Shown here: one piece after another, positions 15,412 to 24,076 of the stretch
Position numbering within the stretch: the stretch's first letter is position 1
Layout: every line of letters starts with the position of its first letter
From: an uncultured Lachnospiraceae bacterium
GTDB lineage: Bacteria > Bacillota > Clostridia > Lachnospirales > Lachnospiraceae
Reading direction: 5' to 3'
DNA length: 39,870 nucleotides
NCBI GenBank assembly: GCA_946537305.1
Contig: CAMNFR010000019.1
Span: 1-39,870 of the forward strand
Program-made: the position numbers and the translations under genes
Notes under the pieces: model-generated
The model's database searches: none
Told to the model about the DNA's origin: nothing
Seen by the model: only the letters and a program-made list of their open reading frames with translations

Positions 15412-17262
15412 ATGAGATGGCATAAAGCCACAGGAACAAGGTGGCGTATGGCTGCGAAAGGCGGTCTCCTTTTCTGTACCCTGCTTCTTCTGCTGCTGCG
15501 GGCGCCGCGGCTGCTGGCGGCATCGCAGGAGATTACGCTTTCGGCAAAGGAACTGACACTGGTTAAAGGGAATACCAGAGTGATCGAAGTAAAGGGTACG
15601 GCGGAAACGCCGAAATGGAGTACTTCGAAGTCATCAGTGGCTTCCGTAAAGACCCAGGACGGAGTGACGGTGATCACCGCCAAAAAATACGGGAGCGCTG
15701 TGATTACTGCCTCCGTAGCGGGAAAAACGCTGACCTGCACGGTGACCGTGGTGGATCCCCGGGTAAATAAGGATTCGCTCTATTTGTTGGCAGGAGACAG
15801 CTATATTCTATCGGCCAAGAGGATCACGGCCAGGCCGAAGTGGTCCTCTGAGAAGCCGTCGGTAGCCACCGTGAATTCCCAGGGTGTGGTACAGGCAAAG
15901 GCTGCGGGGAAAACGACTATCCGGATGACGGCGCACGGGGTTACCGTTGAGGTGCCGGTAACGGTGGCGACCTGCCATCTGGGAACCTATACGCTGCTGA
16001 TGAAGGAGGGCGAGAGCCGTCAGATCGCGGTGTCCGGCAGCGCCAAGGCAGGTGTCTGGCGCTCGGCCAATGATTCGCGGGTGGCTGTTTCCTCATCGGG
16101 CGGCGTACAGGCCCTGAAGCACGGAGAAGTGATGCTGACCTACACGGTGGGGGACAGTGAGCTTTCCTGTGATGTGATCGTACAGAAAAAGGACATTGAG
16201 AAATCTTTTGCACTGACGCCCGCGCATCATAACCCGGGCATTTCCTCTCTGCGGAACAAAGCATTCGGAAGCAAATCGCGCTATCGCTTTCTGCAGGGAA
16301 GCTGTACAGACGGTACCTACGGGTATTTTCTCCTGGAGGATTATGCCTATAACGGGAAATGTGCACTCATCAAGTTTCGGCTGTCCGATTGGAAGGTCGT
16401 AAAAAAGCGTGCCGGATTGGCACTCGGACACGGCAATGATATCACCTATAATAAGAAAAAGAATCGGATGATCGTGGCGCACAATGCCACCGGAAGCACA
16501 GGCGGCGCACGAAAGATCTCGTATGTAAAACCTACCAGCCTGAAAGTCGTTTCCACAGCTTCGCTGGATACGGAGATCTACAGCATCGCATATGACGCAG
16601 GCGGCGACCGCTATGTATGCGGCGTCTCCGGTGGCCGGAAGATGGTGGTGAAGGATGCCCGTTTTGCCACCGTGCGGGAGTTTGATCTGCTGCCCATGGA
16701 TTCCTATACAAGACAGGGAATCGACTGCAGCTCCACGTATATTTATGTGGTGCAGAGCAATATGAACAGTGGTAAGACCCGCATTCTGATGTACGACTGG
16801 AACGGCTGGTATGTGGCGACGGTACGCTTCAGCGGTCAACGCGAGGCAGAAAGCATGTTCCACGTGGGCAAGCGCGTAGTGTTGTCCTATAACTCTTCCT
16901 CCTATAACGGGGGACAGGTCTATGAGACGGCATTCATGAACTACTATCAGGTCTGCTACCGTCCCGGCGGCGGGAAGGGCGTCATGGGACCTCGAATGCT
17001 GAAGGTCAAGAAAGGTCTGCGGTTGGCGGCCAACAAATATACCCGGAAGGGATATACGTTTGCGGGGTGGAAAATGCAGCGGGCCAGCGACGGCAAGGTG
17101 GTCTACCGGAACAAGAAGACCGGGAAGAAGAAATGGTTCCTGCCGGGAACGCCGTCCTCTTCCTGGAAGGTATATAAGTTTAAGAACCGCGCGAAGGTAA
17201 GCGCGCTGAGCAAGGTGGCCGGCGACTGTATTACCCTGACGGCGCAGTGGGAGAAAAATTAA
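15412..17262 (+). CDS. exported Big2-repeat protein with propeller-like region and InlB-type C-terminal repeat
   Basis: A 616-residue secreted protein. Residues 1-37 form a signal peptide (basic start, L-L-L-L-L-L core, L-L-A-A-S). Three bacterial Ig-like Big2 domains follow (about 38-115, 116-182, 183-262), each with the W-S-S/T-x-x-x-S-V-A-S/T-V and G-x-x-x-I-T-A motifs. Residues about 265-525 resemble repeated beta-propeller blades (G-T-Y-G-Y-F-L-L-E-D; Y-S-I-A-Y-D-A-G-G-D-R-Y-V-C-G-V), with no known catalytic motif. The end (530-616) has Y-T-R-K-G-Y-T-F-A-G-W-K and L-T-A-Q-W as in the Listeria-Bacteroides (InlB B) repeat. No sortase signal or C-terminal membrane anchor is seen, so it is probably secreted or non-covalently wall-bound. 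AAAGGAGGAG precedes ATG 15412. Function unknown, probably adhesive. Confidence 0.85.
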   Translation: MRWHKATGTRWRMAAKGGLLFCTLLLLLLRAPRLLAASQEITLSAKELTLVKGNTRVIEVKGTAETPKWSTSKSSVASVKTQDGVTVITAKKYGSAVITASVAGKTLTCTVTVVDPRVNKDSLYLLAGDSYILSAKRITARPKWSSEKPSVATVNSQGVVQAKAAGKTTIRMTAHGVTVEVPVTVATCHLGTYTLLMKEGESRQIAVSGSAKAGVWRSANDSRVAVSSSGGVQALKHGEVMLTYTVGDSELSCDVIVQKKDIEKSFALTPAHHNPGISSLRNKAFGSKSRYRFLQGSCTDGTYGYFLLEDYAYNGKCALIKFRLSDWKVVKKRAGLALGHGNDITYNKKKNRMIVAHNATGSTGGARKISYVKPTSLKVVSTASLDTEIYSIAYDAGGDRYVCGVSGGRKMVVKDARFATVREFDLLPMDSYTRQGIDCSSTYIYVVQSNMNSGKTRILMYDWNGWYVATVRFSGQREAESMFHVGKRVVLSYNSSSYNGGQVYETAFMNYYQVCYRPGGGKGVMGPRMLKVKKGLRLAANKYTRKGYTFAGWKMQRASDGKVVYRNKKTGKKKWFLPGTPSSSWKVYKFKNRAKVSALSKVAGDCITLTAQWEKN

Positions 17263-17266
17263 GAAG

Positions 17267-17304
17267 AAAAAGAAATGATGGGCGTGAGCCCATCATTTCT
17301 TTTT
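17267..17304. terminator. bidirectional terminator between convergent genes
   Basis: Perfect 17-base arms (17267-17283 and 17288-17304) with loop GTGA are flanked by an A-run on one side and a T-run on the other. The carboxypeptidase stop codon (17293-17295) lies within the right arm, so the hairpin is built into that gene's end. Confidence 0.93.
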
Positions 17305-19674
17305 CATGGTATATTTGTTGCCCCTGCGGCGTGTTCGCCGGGTGGTGGTGTGTCCTCCGTAACGGTAATTGCGTTTCTGCCTCCTCCTTTCCCGATTGCG
17401 GGAGATGCGGATTCCCAGCAGAATCAGCAGTATGATCGCGGCAATTCCCAACAGAAAGAGGAACCAGTTGCTCTTCAGGAATTCCCAGACTTTGGTGAGC
17501 CCAAGCTTCTTGGGAGAGGGGAGTTTCTGAATGAGTTCCCCTGGACTGGGGAGCTTCTGCAGCTGCTCTCGGATAGCGGAAAGAGGTCCGCTGCTTTTCT
17601 CTGTAGAGGTCGTTTCCTGGACCGCGGTGGTCTCTTCCGCCGTCTGGGTCTCTTCCGTGGTCTCTGTGTCTCCGCCCAGAACAAAGAGAACCGCTTCGCC
17701 GTATTCGGTGCCGTTCAGGCTGTAGCGGATTACGCCGGCTTCCCGGTTGCCGTCAGCATCCGGCTTGCCGCCGATCAGCTCCAGGCTTGGAATCAGATGG
17801 GAAAAATCCACGTCCCGCGGAAGGGTGATCCATTCGTTCGGCAGGATCTGCGATCCGTTCGGAAGAGAGAGCGGCTCTCCACTGGCATTGGTCAGAGCGG
17901 AAAGATCCTGATTGATCAGCTGATACAGAGAGAAATTATCAAAGCCGTAGTCAAACAGCTTGCGGGTATCATCATAGTGGGTGCCGATGCTGTGCATCAC
18001 AACGCAGATCAGTTCCATGTCCCCGCGTGCTGCATAAGTCACCAGCGTGTTGCCGGCGATGGTGGTATAGCCGGTCTTGCCTGCCAGTGCGCCTTCGTAG
18101 TGATTTCCGCCGTCGTGCACCAGCTTATGCTTCTGGGCGATGGGCAGTGGATCCGGATTTTTATTGGTCGCGGGAATGGTGTAGGAAGAAGCCTCCTCAA
18201 TCCGTAGGAAGTCCGGATTCTGAATGCAGGCCCGCATGATCAGGGCCATATCATGGCAGGTGGTATAGTGGCTTTCGCTGTTCAGGCCGGAAGAATTGGT
18301 AAAGTGGGTATTCGTACAGCCAAGCTCCTCTGCCCGGCGGTTCATAAGGGTGGCAAAATCCTCAAAGCTGCCGGCAATATGTTCTGAGAGAGCCTGCGCC
18401 ACTTCGTTGGCAGATGCCAGCAGCAGTGCGTACAGGCAGTCCTCTACGGTCAGCTGTTCGTCCTCCGTGCGTGCGATATGCGTGCTGCCCTGTTCCAATT
18501 CATGGGTGGCGCGGTAGGAAAAAGTAACAGTATCCTCCAGCTTGCAGTTTTCCAGGGTCAGCAGTGCAGTCATGATCTTGGTGATGCTGGCCGGATAGTA
18601 GGCTTCATTAATGTTTTTGCCGTAGAGGATGGTACCGGTCTTGGCATCCATCAGGATGGCGCCTTCGGAATCGATTTCCGGCGGAGCGGGCCATCCATCC
18701 GTCCCGGTCATGTCCCTCACGGAAAAGTTGGCGGTGTCACTGGGAGCTGTGGCGTTCAGCAGATGGGAAATATTGGATATGGCAGCCGCTCCCGTGCTTT
18801 CTTCAGTCGGAGCGGCGGTCTCCTGGCTGTCGCCGGCTTCCGCTGTTTCGGCTTTCGTCTGTTTGGTCTGCGTATTGGTAAAGGTGCCCGGCAGCGGAGC
18901 GCCTGCGGTAATGGCATAAGCATTCCCGGCAGGTCCGACAGCCAGTATAACAACTAAGACAAGCGCGGCAGCCGTTTTTTCAAGGCTAAGCATATCCCGC
19001 CGCAAGCGGCGCCAGACAGAACAGCCGGTAAAGCACAGCACGATCAGCCCTGAGAATATAATGCCAATGCGGGCACAGATATGAATCCAGAAAGGTTCCG
19101 GAAGCATATTGATCATCAGGCTTGTGGCAGGGTCGAACAGCCACAGATCATTATCGAAAAATATTTCGTGAAAAAGAGTAAAGTAACGGTTGAAATCAGT
19201 AGAAAGGAAGCAGGCCGTCAGTCCTATGAGCACGGCCAGCAGAATACTCCCCCGCTGAAAGGCTGCGGGGAGCAGATCAGAAAGCGTGGCCTTGGTGAAA
19301 AAAAGGACTGCGGTCCCGACCAGTGCGATGATGATCATAAGACGGCGCAGGCCAATGCCTGCCAGAAAGAGCCCCCGGACTTCGCTCATATGGAACTTTT
19401 CCTGCTCGTTGAAAAATTCCGCGTCCCTTCCGTCAATGGTCGTTTCCACCACCAGATCCGCGCGGTCGCCGCGCAGATAGCTCATCATTTCTTTCGTAAC
19501 GTCCATCAGATCATTCATTTCCATGGGAATGTTATTCAGAACGCCCAGACGGGTATACTCCCGCTGATAATAATTCCAGTCGCTGTAGGCGGCGATCTCG
19601 ATAGAGGTGATCAGAAGTATGATGATCACGGCAAAGACCACCAGCGCCGAGAAGGCGCGGTGCATTATTTTCAT
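17293..19674 (-). CDS. DUF1461 (TIGR01906) membrane domain fused to D-alanyl-D-alanine carboxypeptidase
   Basis: A 793-residue fusion. Residues 1-220 match the DUF1461/TIGR01906 membrane family: helix at 8-30, an outside segment with the D-G-R-D-A-E-F-F-N-E-Q-E-K-F-H-M-S-E-V block, then three helices (about 110-128, 143-158, 202-218) with the L-F-H-E-I-F-F motif. Residues 228-254 look like a second signal peptide ending A-Y-A. Residues 320-600 are a peptidase S11 penicillin-binding protein: S363-I-T-K366, S421-A-N, K533-T-G. A DacA-like C-terminal domain, a Thr/Glu-rich linker, a helix near 735 and a basic tail follow. Predicted role is trimming peptidoglycan stem peptides. AGAGGAA before ATG 19674 fixes the start, and no stop or good ribosome site separates the halves. 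Confidence 0.86.
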   Translation of the reverse strand: MKIMHRAFSALVVFAVIIILLITSIEIAAYSDWNYYQREYTRLGVLNNIPMEMNDLMDVTKEMMSYLRGDRADLVVETTIDGRDAEFFNEQEKFHMSEVRGLFLAGIGLRRLMIIIALVGTAVLFFTKATLSDLLPAAFQRGSILLAVLIGLTACFLSTDFNRYFTLFHEIFFDNDLWLFDPATSLMINMLPEPFWIHICARIGIIFSGLIVLCFTGCSVWRRLRRDMLSLEKTAAALVLVVILAVGPAGNAYAITAGAPLPGTFTNTQTKQTKAETAEAGDSQETAAPTEESTGAAAISNISHLLNATAPSDTANFSVRDMTGTDGWPAPPEIDSEGAILMDAKTGTILYGKNINEAYYPASITKIMTALLTLENCKLEDTVTFSYRATHELEQGSTHIARTEDEQLTVEDCLYALLLASANEVAQALSEHIAGSFEDFATLMNRRAEELGCTNTHFTNSSGLNSESHYTTCHDMALIMRACIQNPDFLRIEEASSYTIPATNKNPDPLPIAQKHKLVHDGGNHYEGALAGKTGYTTIAGNTLVTYAARGDMELICVVMHSIGTHYDDTRKLFDYGFDNFSLYQLINQDLSALTNASGEPLSLPNGSQILPNEWITLPRDVDFSHLIPSLELIGGKPDADGNREAGVIRYSLNGTEYGEAVLFVLGGDTETTEETQTAEETTAVQETTSTEKSSGPLSAIREQLQKLPSPGELIQKLPSPKKLGLTKVWEFLKSNWFLFLLGIAAIILLILLGIRISRNRERRRQKRNYRYGGHTTTRRTRRRGNKYTMKKK

Positions 19675-19975
19675 AGCATTTCCTCTTTTCTGCCGTATTC
19701 TGTTATTCCCACATCCGGGTCTTGATTCTGCAGTATGTGGTGATTTCATCCCCACTGAAGGGAAAGAAAATGGTCCGCTTTGCGCATTATATCCCCACTT
19801 TTCATTGTTCTGACAAAGCAGGATACAATCGACTTTGTACCCTTCATAATACAACAATCTGCAGAATATGTCAAAACAAATGTGGCGGGGCCTGCCCCCG
19901 GACCTTGGTCTTGCACTTTAGTGCCGCCTATGGTAACCTTTATACCAGGCAGAAGAAAGAGAGGCATAAGACCTT
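19675..19975. other. divergent intergenic region between carboxypeptidase fusion and trmB
   Basis: These 301 bases hold no convincing gene. On the minus strand TATAAT at 19791-19786 with TTGTCA 19 bases upstream is a plausible promoter for the carboxypeptidase gene, giving a leader of about 110 bases. For trmB only a weak TTGCAC plus TAACCT pair (about 19911-19939) is seen. TGGTAACCTTTATACCA near 19930-19946 is a small imperfect palindrome. No tRNA or riboswitch was recognised. Confidence 0.4.
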
Positions 19976-20620
19976 ATGAGACTGAAGAATGTTCCCGGCG
20001 CGGGAGAAGCGATCGAAAAGAGCGAATATGCGGTGACAGAACCCGAGCTGCACCGCGGACACTGGCAGGAATGGTTCCCGCAGAAGGCGCCCCTGCATAT
20101 TGAAATCGGTATGGGGAAGGGAAGTTTCCTTACAGGAATGGCCGGAAAACACCCGGACATCAATTACATAGGCATTGAAAAGTATTCCAGCGTACTGCTT
20201 CGGGCCGTTCAGAAACAAGAGGTCCTGCAGCTGCCCAACCTGTGCCTGGTGCGGATGGATGCGCAGTTCGTGGAGGATTGCTTTGCGCCGGGCGAGGTGG
20301 AGAAAATCTATCTGAACTTCTCGGATCCCTGGCCTAAAGACCGGCACGCGGACAGACGGCTCACTTCCGGAAGATTCCTGTCCCGCTATGACAAGATCCT
20401 GCAGGCAGGAGGTCTGTTGGAATTTAAGACCGACAATATGGATCTGTTCGACTTTTCCCTGGAGGAAATCGAGGAACATGGATGGAAGATCCTGTTCTGT
20501 ACCAAAGACCTGCATCACAGTCCGCGGGCACAGGATAATGTGATGACAGAATATGAAGAAAAGTTTTCGGCGCGGGGGCAGGCGATCGCCATGTTGACGG
20601 CCCAAAGAGTGGAACGCTGA
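19976..20620 (+). CDS. trmB: tRNA (guanine-N7-)-methyltransferase
   Basis: Predicted SAM-dependent enzyme that makes m7G46 in the tRNA variable loop. Length 214 residues is normal. Motif I is H-I-E-I-G-M-G-K-G near residue 42; G-I-E-K-Y near 63 binds SAM ribose; L-N-F-S-D-P-W-P-K near 115-123 is the family signature, followed by H-x-x-R-R-L-T near 126; T-D-N near 158 and a C-terminal T-E-Y-E-x-K-F complete the pattern. ATG 19976 with an upstream AGAGAGG is chosen by family N-terminus. The cardiolipin synthase gene starts 16 bases after the stop and is likely co-transcribed. Confidence 0.95.
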   Translation: MRLKNVPGAGEAIEKSEYAVTEPELHRGHWQEWFPQKAPLHIEIGMGKGSFLTGMAGKHPDINYIGIEKYSSVLLRAVQKQEVLQLPNLCLVRMDAQFVEDCFAPGEVEKIYLNFSDPWPKDRHADRRLTSGRFLSRYDKILQAGGLLEFKTDNMDLFDFSLEEIEEHGWKILFCTKDLHHSPRAQDNVMTEYEEKFSARGQAIAMLTAQRVER

Positions 20621-20636
20621 GGAGGAGACTATCTGT

Positions 20637-22214
20637 ATGCATAAGCGGACGCTGGAGAAAAAAGCAGATGTGCGCAACGGTGTGAAACGGTTGTTTTACT
20701 GCGCATTGGCGATTCTGCTTCAGATTATACTGATCATTCTGATGTTTACGCGGCTGGACCAGAATGCGGAGTGGGTTCACGGGATCATTCTTGGCCTGGC
20801 GCTGGTCGCGGTCCTTGGAATTTACAGCCAGAATAAGACGGCTGCCATGAAGACACCCTGGATCATCCTGATCATGCTGTTCCCGCTGATGGGCCTTGTT
20901 ATGTATCTGCTGATCGGGCTCAGCGGCAGTACATGGAAGATGAGGAAACGTTATGAGGCCATTGATGCTAAGCTGCTTCCTCTTTTGAGAGAAGGACCGG
21001 AAAAATCCCGCCGTGAGGCGTGCTGGCAGGCGCTCGCCGAAGAGAATCCACAGATTGCCGGTATTTCCCGCTATCTGATCGATAAGAGCGGCTATCCGGT
21101 GTATCAGAATACGGATGTGGAATACTATGATGATGGCCTGAAGGGCCTGAATGCGCAGAAAGAGGCGCTGCGGCAGGCGAAGCATTTTATTTTTATGGAG
21201 TACCATGCCATAGAAGACGCGGAGTCCTGGCACGAGATCCAGGAGATCCTGGAGGAGCGGGTAAAGGCCGGCGTGGAGGTCCGTGTCTTCTATGATGACC
21301 TGGGAAGCATTGGTTTTATCACGACAGATTTTATCCGGCGCCTGGAGGCGGTGGGCATCGCCTGCCGCGTGTTCAATCCCGTGGCACCCGGCCTGAATTT
21401 TTTCCTGAATAACCGGGACCACCGGAAGATCACGGTCATTGACGGGCGGGTGGGATTTACCGGCGGATACAATCTGGCCAACGAATATTTTAACCGCACC
21501 AGCCCCTACGGGCACTGGAAGGATACCGGAATCCGTCTGACCGGAGAAGCGGTAAGAAACCTGACGGTCACCTTCCTGGAAAACTGGAACGCCGTGCGGG
21601 ATGATGACAAGGATGACACGAATCTCCGAAAATACCTGCCGCCGGTTTCTTATACGGCGGAGGAAAATGGCTTTGTGCAGCCTTATGGGGATCTTCCGCT
21701 TGATAATGAACATGTGGGAGAGGAGGTCTATATCAGCATGGCAGAAAAGGCGACCCGCTACTGCTGGTTCATTACGCCTTATCTGATCCTGACCGATGAG
21801 ATCATTCATGCGCTGGGGCTCGCCGCCAAGCGGGGCGTGGATGTCCGCGTGATCACCCCCGGGATCCCCGACAAGAAGATCGTGTATCAGGTGACACGTT
21901 CTTATTACAATGCGCTGACCCGCAATGGGGTAAAGGTATATGAATATACCCCGGGCTTCTGTCATTGCAAGATGTGCCTGATCGATGACGTGGCAGCCGT
22001 CTGCGGGACCATCAATCTGGATTACCGCAGCCTGTATCATCATTTCGAAAACGGCTGCCTGTATGTGAACTGCCGCGCGGTGCATGAGACGCGGCAGGAT
22101 TTTGAAAAGACCATGAAGCTGTGCCGGGACGTGACGGAGGAATATACCACCGGAAGAAGCCGTGCCCTGCGGATCGGACAGATGATCCTGAGATTGATCG
22201 CACCGCTGCTGTAG
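20637..22214 (+). CDS. cls: cardiolipin synthase, phospholipase D type
   Basis: A 525-residue membrane enzyme that condenses two phosphatidylglycerol molecules to cardiolipin and glycerol. The N-terminus has three hydrophobic helices (about 17-38, 45-62, 72-93), followed by two PLD domains. HKD motif 1 is H-R-K-I-T-V-I-D with H262 and motif 2 is H-C-K-M-C-L-I-D with H443, each followed by the expected Gly/Asn context (G-G-Y-N-L-A; G-T-I-N-L-D-Y-R-S). GGAGGAG at 20621-20627 fixes ATG 20637. It lies downstream of trmB and its stop is followed after 10 bases by the phased GTACC array. Confidence 0.94.
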   Translation: MHKRTLEKKADVRNGVKRLFYCALAILLQIILIILMFTRLDQNAEWVHGIILGLALVAVLGIYSQNKTAAMKTPWIILIMLFPLMGLVMYLLIGLSGSTWKMRKRYEAIDAKLLPLLREGPEKSRREACWQALAEENPQIAGISRYLIDKSGYPVYQNTDVEYYDDGLKGLNAQKEALRQAKHFIFMEYHAIEDAESWHEIQEILEERVKAGVEVRVFYDDLGSIGFITTDFIRRLEAVGIACRVFNPVAPGLNFFLNNRDHRKITVIDGRVGFTGGYNLANEYFNRTSPYGHWKDTGIRLTGEAVRNLTVTFLENWNAVRDDDKDDTNLRKYLPPVSYTAEENGFVQPYGDLPLDNEHVGEEVYISMAEKATRYCWFITPYLILTDEIIHALGLAAKRGVDVRVITPGIPDKKIVYQVTRSYYNALTRNGVKVYEYTPGFCHCKMCLIDDVAAVCGTINLDYRSLYHHFENGCLYVNCRAVHETRQDFEKTMKLCRDVTEEYTTGRSRALRIGQMILRLIAPLL

Positions 22215-22223
22215 AGACAGAGA

Positions 22224-22303
22224 GTACCTGAGCGTACCAAAAAAGAAACCTATAGTACCAAACGGGACCTCCGCGTACCGCAGGTACTGTGCTATACTAT
22301 ACT
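22224..22303 (+). promoter_or_regulatory. phased GTACC direct-repeat array with TATACT promoter
   Basis: GTACC occurs at 22224, 22234, 22255 and 22275, that is at steps of 10, 21 and 20 bases or one and two helical turns, and an inverted copy GGTAC at 22283-22287 makes GTACC-gca-GGTAC. Downstream are overlapping -10 boxes TATACT at 22293-22298 and 22298-22303. There is no consensus -35; the last repeats occupy that position. This is the expected layout of an activator-dependent promoter for the Big2/transglutaminase-like gene. Confidence 0.6.
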
Positions 22304-22313
22304 GGCGAATAGA

Positions 22314-22363
22314 GAAGGCCGCCGGCCGGAACCTTGTGATAAGGGTTCCGGCCGGCGGTCTTC
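22314..22363 (+). promoter_or_regulatory. 20-bp GC-rich hairpin in 5' leader
   Basis: Arms 22314-22333 and 22344-22363 pair over 20 positions (one G-U), loop TTGTGATAAG. No T-run follows, so it is not a simple terminator. It lies just downstream of the predicted start point and about 60 bases before the gene ATG, so it would form in the leader RNA. Confidence 0.65.
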
Positions 22364-22424
22364 TGCGCGTAAAAAACGGAAAGTGGGCCACATGCCTGCA
22401 AAGAATGCTGCGGAGGAAAAGAAC

Positions 22425-23942
22425 ATGAAGAGAAGGTGGATATGTCTGGCCGGCTTTTTTCTGATGGCGGTGCTGCTTGCAGCGGCGCCTGTGCAGGCCG
22501 CAAAGAAGGTGAAACGTTGGAAAGGAAAGACATTCACGCTGGAAAAAGGAAAAAGCCTTGTGCTGAAGGCACCCGGAAAAGGGAAGACCCGATGGAAAAG
22601 CAGCCGGAAGAAGGTTGCCTCCATGAGTCGGAAGGGAAAGGTGAAAGCCAGAAAAAAAGGGAAGACCGTGATCACGGCCCGCTGCGGCGGGAAGCGGTGG
22701 CGCTGCACGGTAAAGGTGGTCAAGAAGCGCCGAAAGAAGAGCTGCAGCAGGTGTCCGGAGACTGGCGGGGATCCTCAGGAAACAGAAGCCCGGGGCCTGC
22801 CGAAGGAGGAGGGGACTGAACCCGGTATCCCTGCCGGGAAAGAAAACACCGGCCCGGCCGCAGAAAGTACCGGCACAGTGCCGTCGGAACCCTCTGAAAA
22901 GGAGAGCGGTCCGGATCCGTCATGTATGCCTTTTTCTTTTCGGGACGGAGGAGAGCGCACGGTGGACCTGAACACGGACTTCCTGCTAAAGCTGGATTGT
23001 GAGAGCGATTTCCCGGATGGCTGGCACACAGACTGGCATGTTTCGGATGAGAGCGTTCTTACCTGTTCCTTCGGCGGCTATGATACCGGATACTTTCATG
23101 CCTGCGAAGCGGGTGATGCCGTGGTCACGGCCCAAAATGCGGGACGAATCGCACAGATCACCATTCACGTGGAGGCAGAGGAGGAAAATGATTATTTCTA
23201 TGAAGCCCGGATCCTGAATCATTCTTCTTATCATTTGTATTGCTGTAATTATGGTTATGTACACCAGAACTGTGAGGTGATCATTTTTCTGAAAACGCAA
23301 AATCCGAAGGAGGCATCTCTTTCCTGGGATATCTCTCGTTCGGAGGGCGAGACCTCCGGAATCACAGCTTCCTCGCTGCCGTACCGGGATATATCCGGCT
23401 GGGGAGCGATGACAGATGGCTTTGACCCGGTGAAGGGCGGTTACGTGCTTCAATACGAGACAGACACGCCCGGTGAAAAACAGATCATCTTTTATGAGAC
23501 CGCGAACCATATCCGGAAGGAGGCCGCCCGGATCACCTTCACGGTGGAGAACGGGAATGCAGCCTGCCGTTCATTTTTTCAGCAGATCGCCGCGGAGTCT
23601 GTCTCACCGGGGATGGGGAACGTGGAACGGGCGGCTGCCTGCCGGGACTGGATCCTGACGCATTTTATTTATGAAAGAACGGATCCGGCAGGAAGGGCAT
23701 TTTTGCTTGTATCAGATGTGGGACCGATATGGGAACGGAGGCTGCTGGAGTGCGGTGCCGCCACGGCTCTCATGCGCACCATGCTGGAGGAACTGGGAAT
23801 TGAAAGCGGAATGTATGTGAACGGAAGTCATGTGGCGGCCACCGGGCAAATCGAGGGAGAGGAGATCATCTTTGATGCCTGTCCGGAAAAAGAAACCGGT
23901 GTCACGGTATGGGAAGGAGAGGTGCTGAATGAACGTCCGTAA
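22425..23942 (+). CDS. exported protein with Lys-rich Big2-like domain and transglutaminase-like domain
   Basis: A 505-residue secreted protein. Signal peptide at 1-26 (M-K-R-R-W-I-C-L-A-G-F-F to V-Q-A-A). Residues 27-105 form a very basic Big2-like domain (T-F-T-L-E-K-G-K-S-L-V-L-K, W-K-S-S-R-K-K-V-A-S-M, G-K-T-V-I-T-A-R). A Glu/Pro linker (about 110-175) and a beta-rich middle follow. The C-terminal 120 residues resemble a transglutaminase-like fold: A-C-R-D-W-I, then L-E-C-G-A-A-T-A-L-M-R with Cys443, G-S-H-V-A-A with His469 and I-I-F-D-A-C with Asp484 as candidate triad. CGGAGG fixes ATG 22425; an in-frame ATG at 22383 has no site. It precedes the giant adhesin gene and could modify or attach wall proteins (inference). 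Confidence 0.78.
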   Translation: MKRRWICLAGFFLMAVLLAAAPVQAAKKVKRWKGKTFTLEKGKSLVLKAPGKGKTRWKSSRKKVASMSRKGKVKARKKGKTVITARCGGKRWRCTVKVVKKRRKKSCSRCPETGGDPQETEARGLPKEEGTEPGIPAGKENTGPAAESTGTVPSEPSEKESGPDPSCMPFSFRDGGERTVDLNTDFLLKLDCESDFPDGWHTDWHVSDESVLTCSFGGYDTGYFHACEAGDAVVTAQNAGRIAQITIHVEAEEENDYFYEARILNHSSYHLYCCNYGYVHQNCEVIIFLKTQNPKEASLSWDISRSEGETSGITASSLPYRDISGWGAMTDGFDPVKGGYVLQYETDTPGEKQIIFYETANHIRKEAARITFTVENGNAACRSFFQQIAAESVSPGMGNVERAAACRDWILTHFIYERTDPAGRAFLLVSDVGPIWERRLLECGAATALMRTMLEELGIESGMYVNGSHVAATGQIEGEEIIFDACPEKETGVTVWEGEVLNERP

Positions 23943-24076
23943 AAAGGATTATCCTGATGCCCCTGATGTCGGTGACATGGCGCATGGATGGCGCGCAAGA
24001 GATCATCCCGTGACCGGAAGAAAACATGTAAACAGGGCAAAACAGATGCTGCAGAATGTGCAGGGAAAGAGGAAAG

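Noticed and set aside
18960-19000. Separate dacA gene starting at the internal ATG
   Set aside because: A signal-peptide-like start exists (codon 228), but there is no stop between the halves and no convincing ribosome site. Kept as an alternative only.
20424-22391. Long open frame (655 codons) on the minus strand
   Set aside because: It is antisense to trmB/cls, which have full family motifs and ribosome sites. The antisense protein is His/Arg/Gln-rich nonsense typical of mirror frames.
23943-24076. Cyclic-di-GMP riboswitch before the adhesin gene
   Set aside because: A CAGGGCAAA string (24034-24042) resembles part of the class I core, but the rest of the conserved fold is missing.
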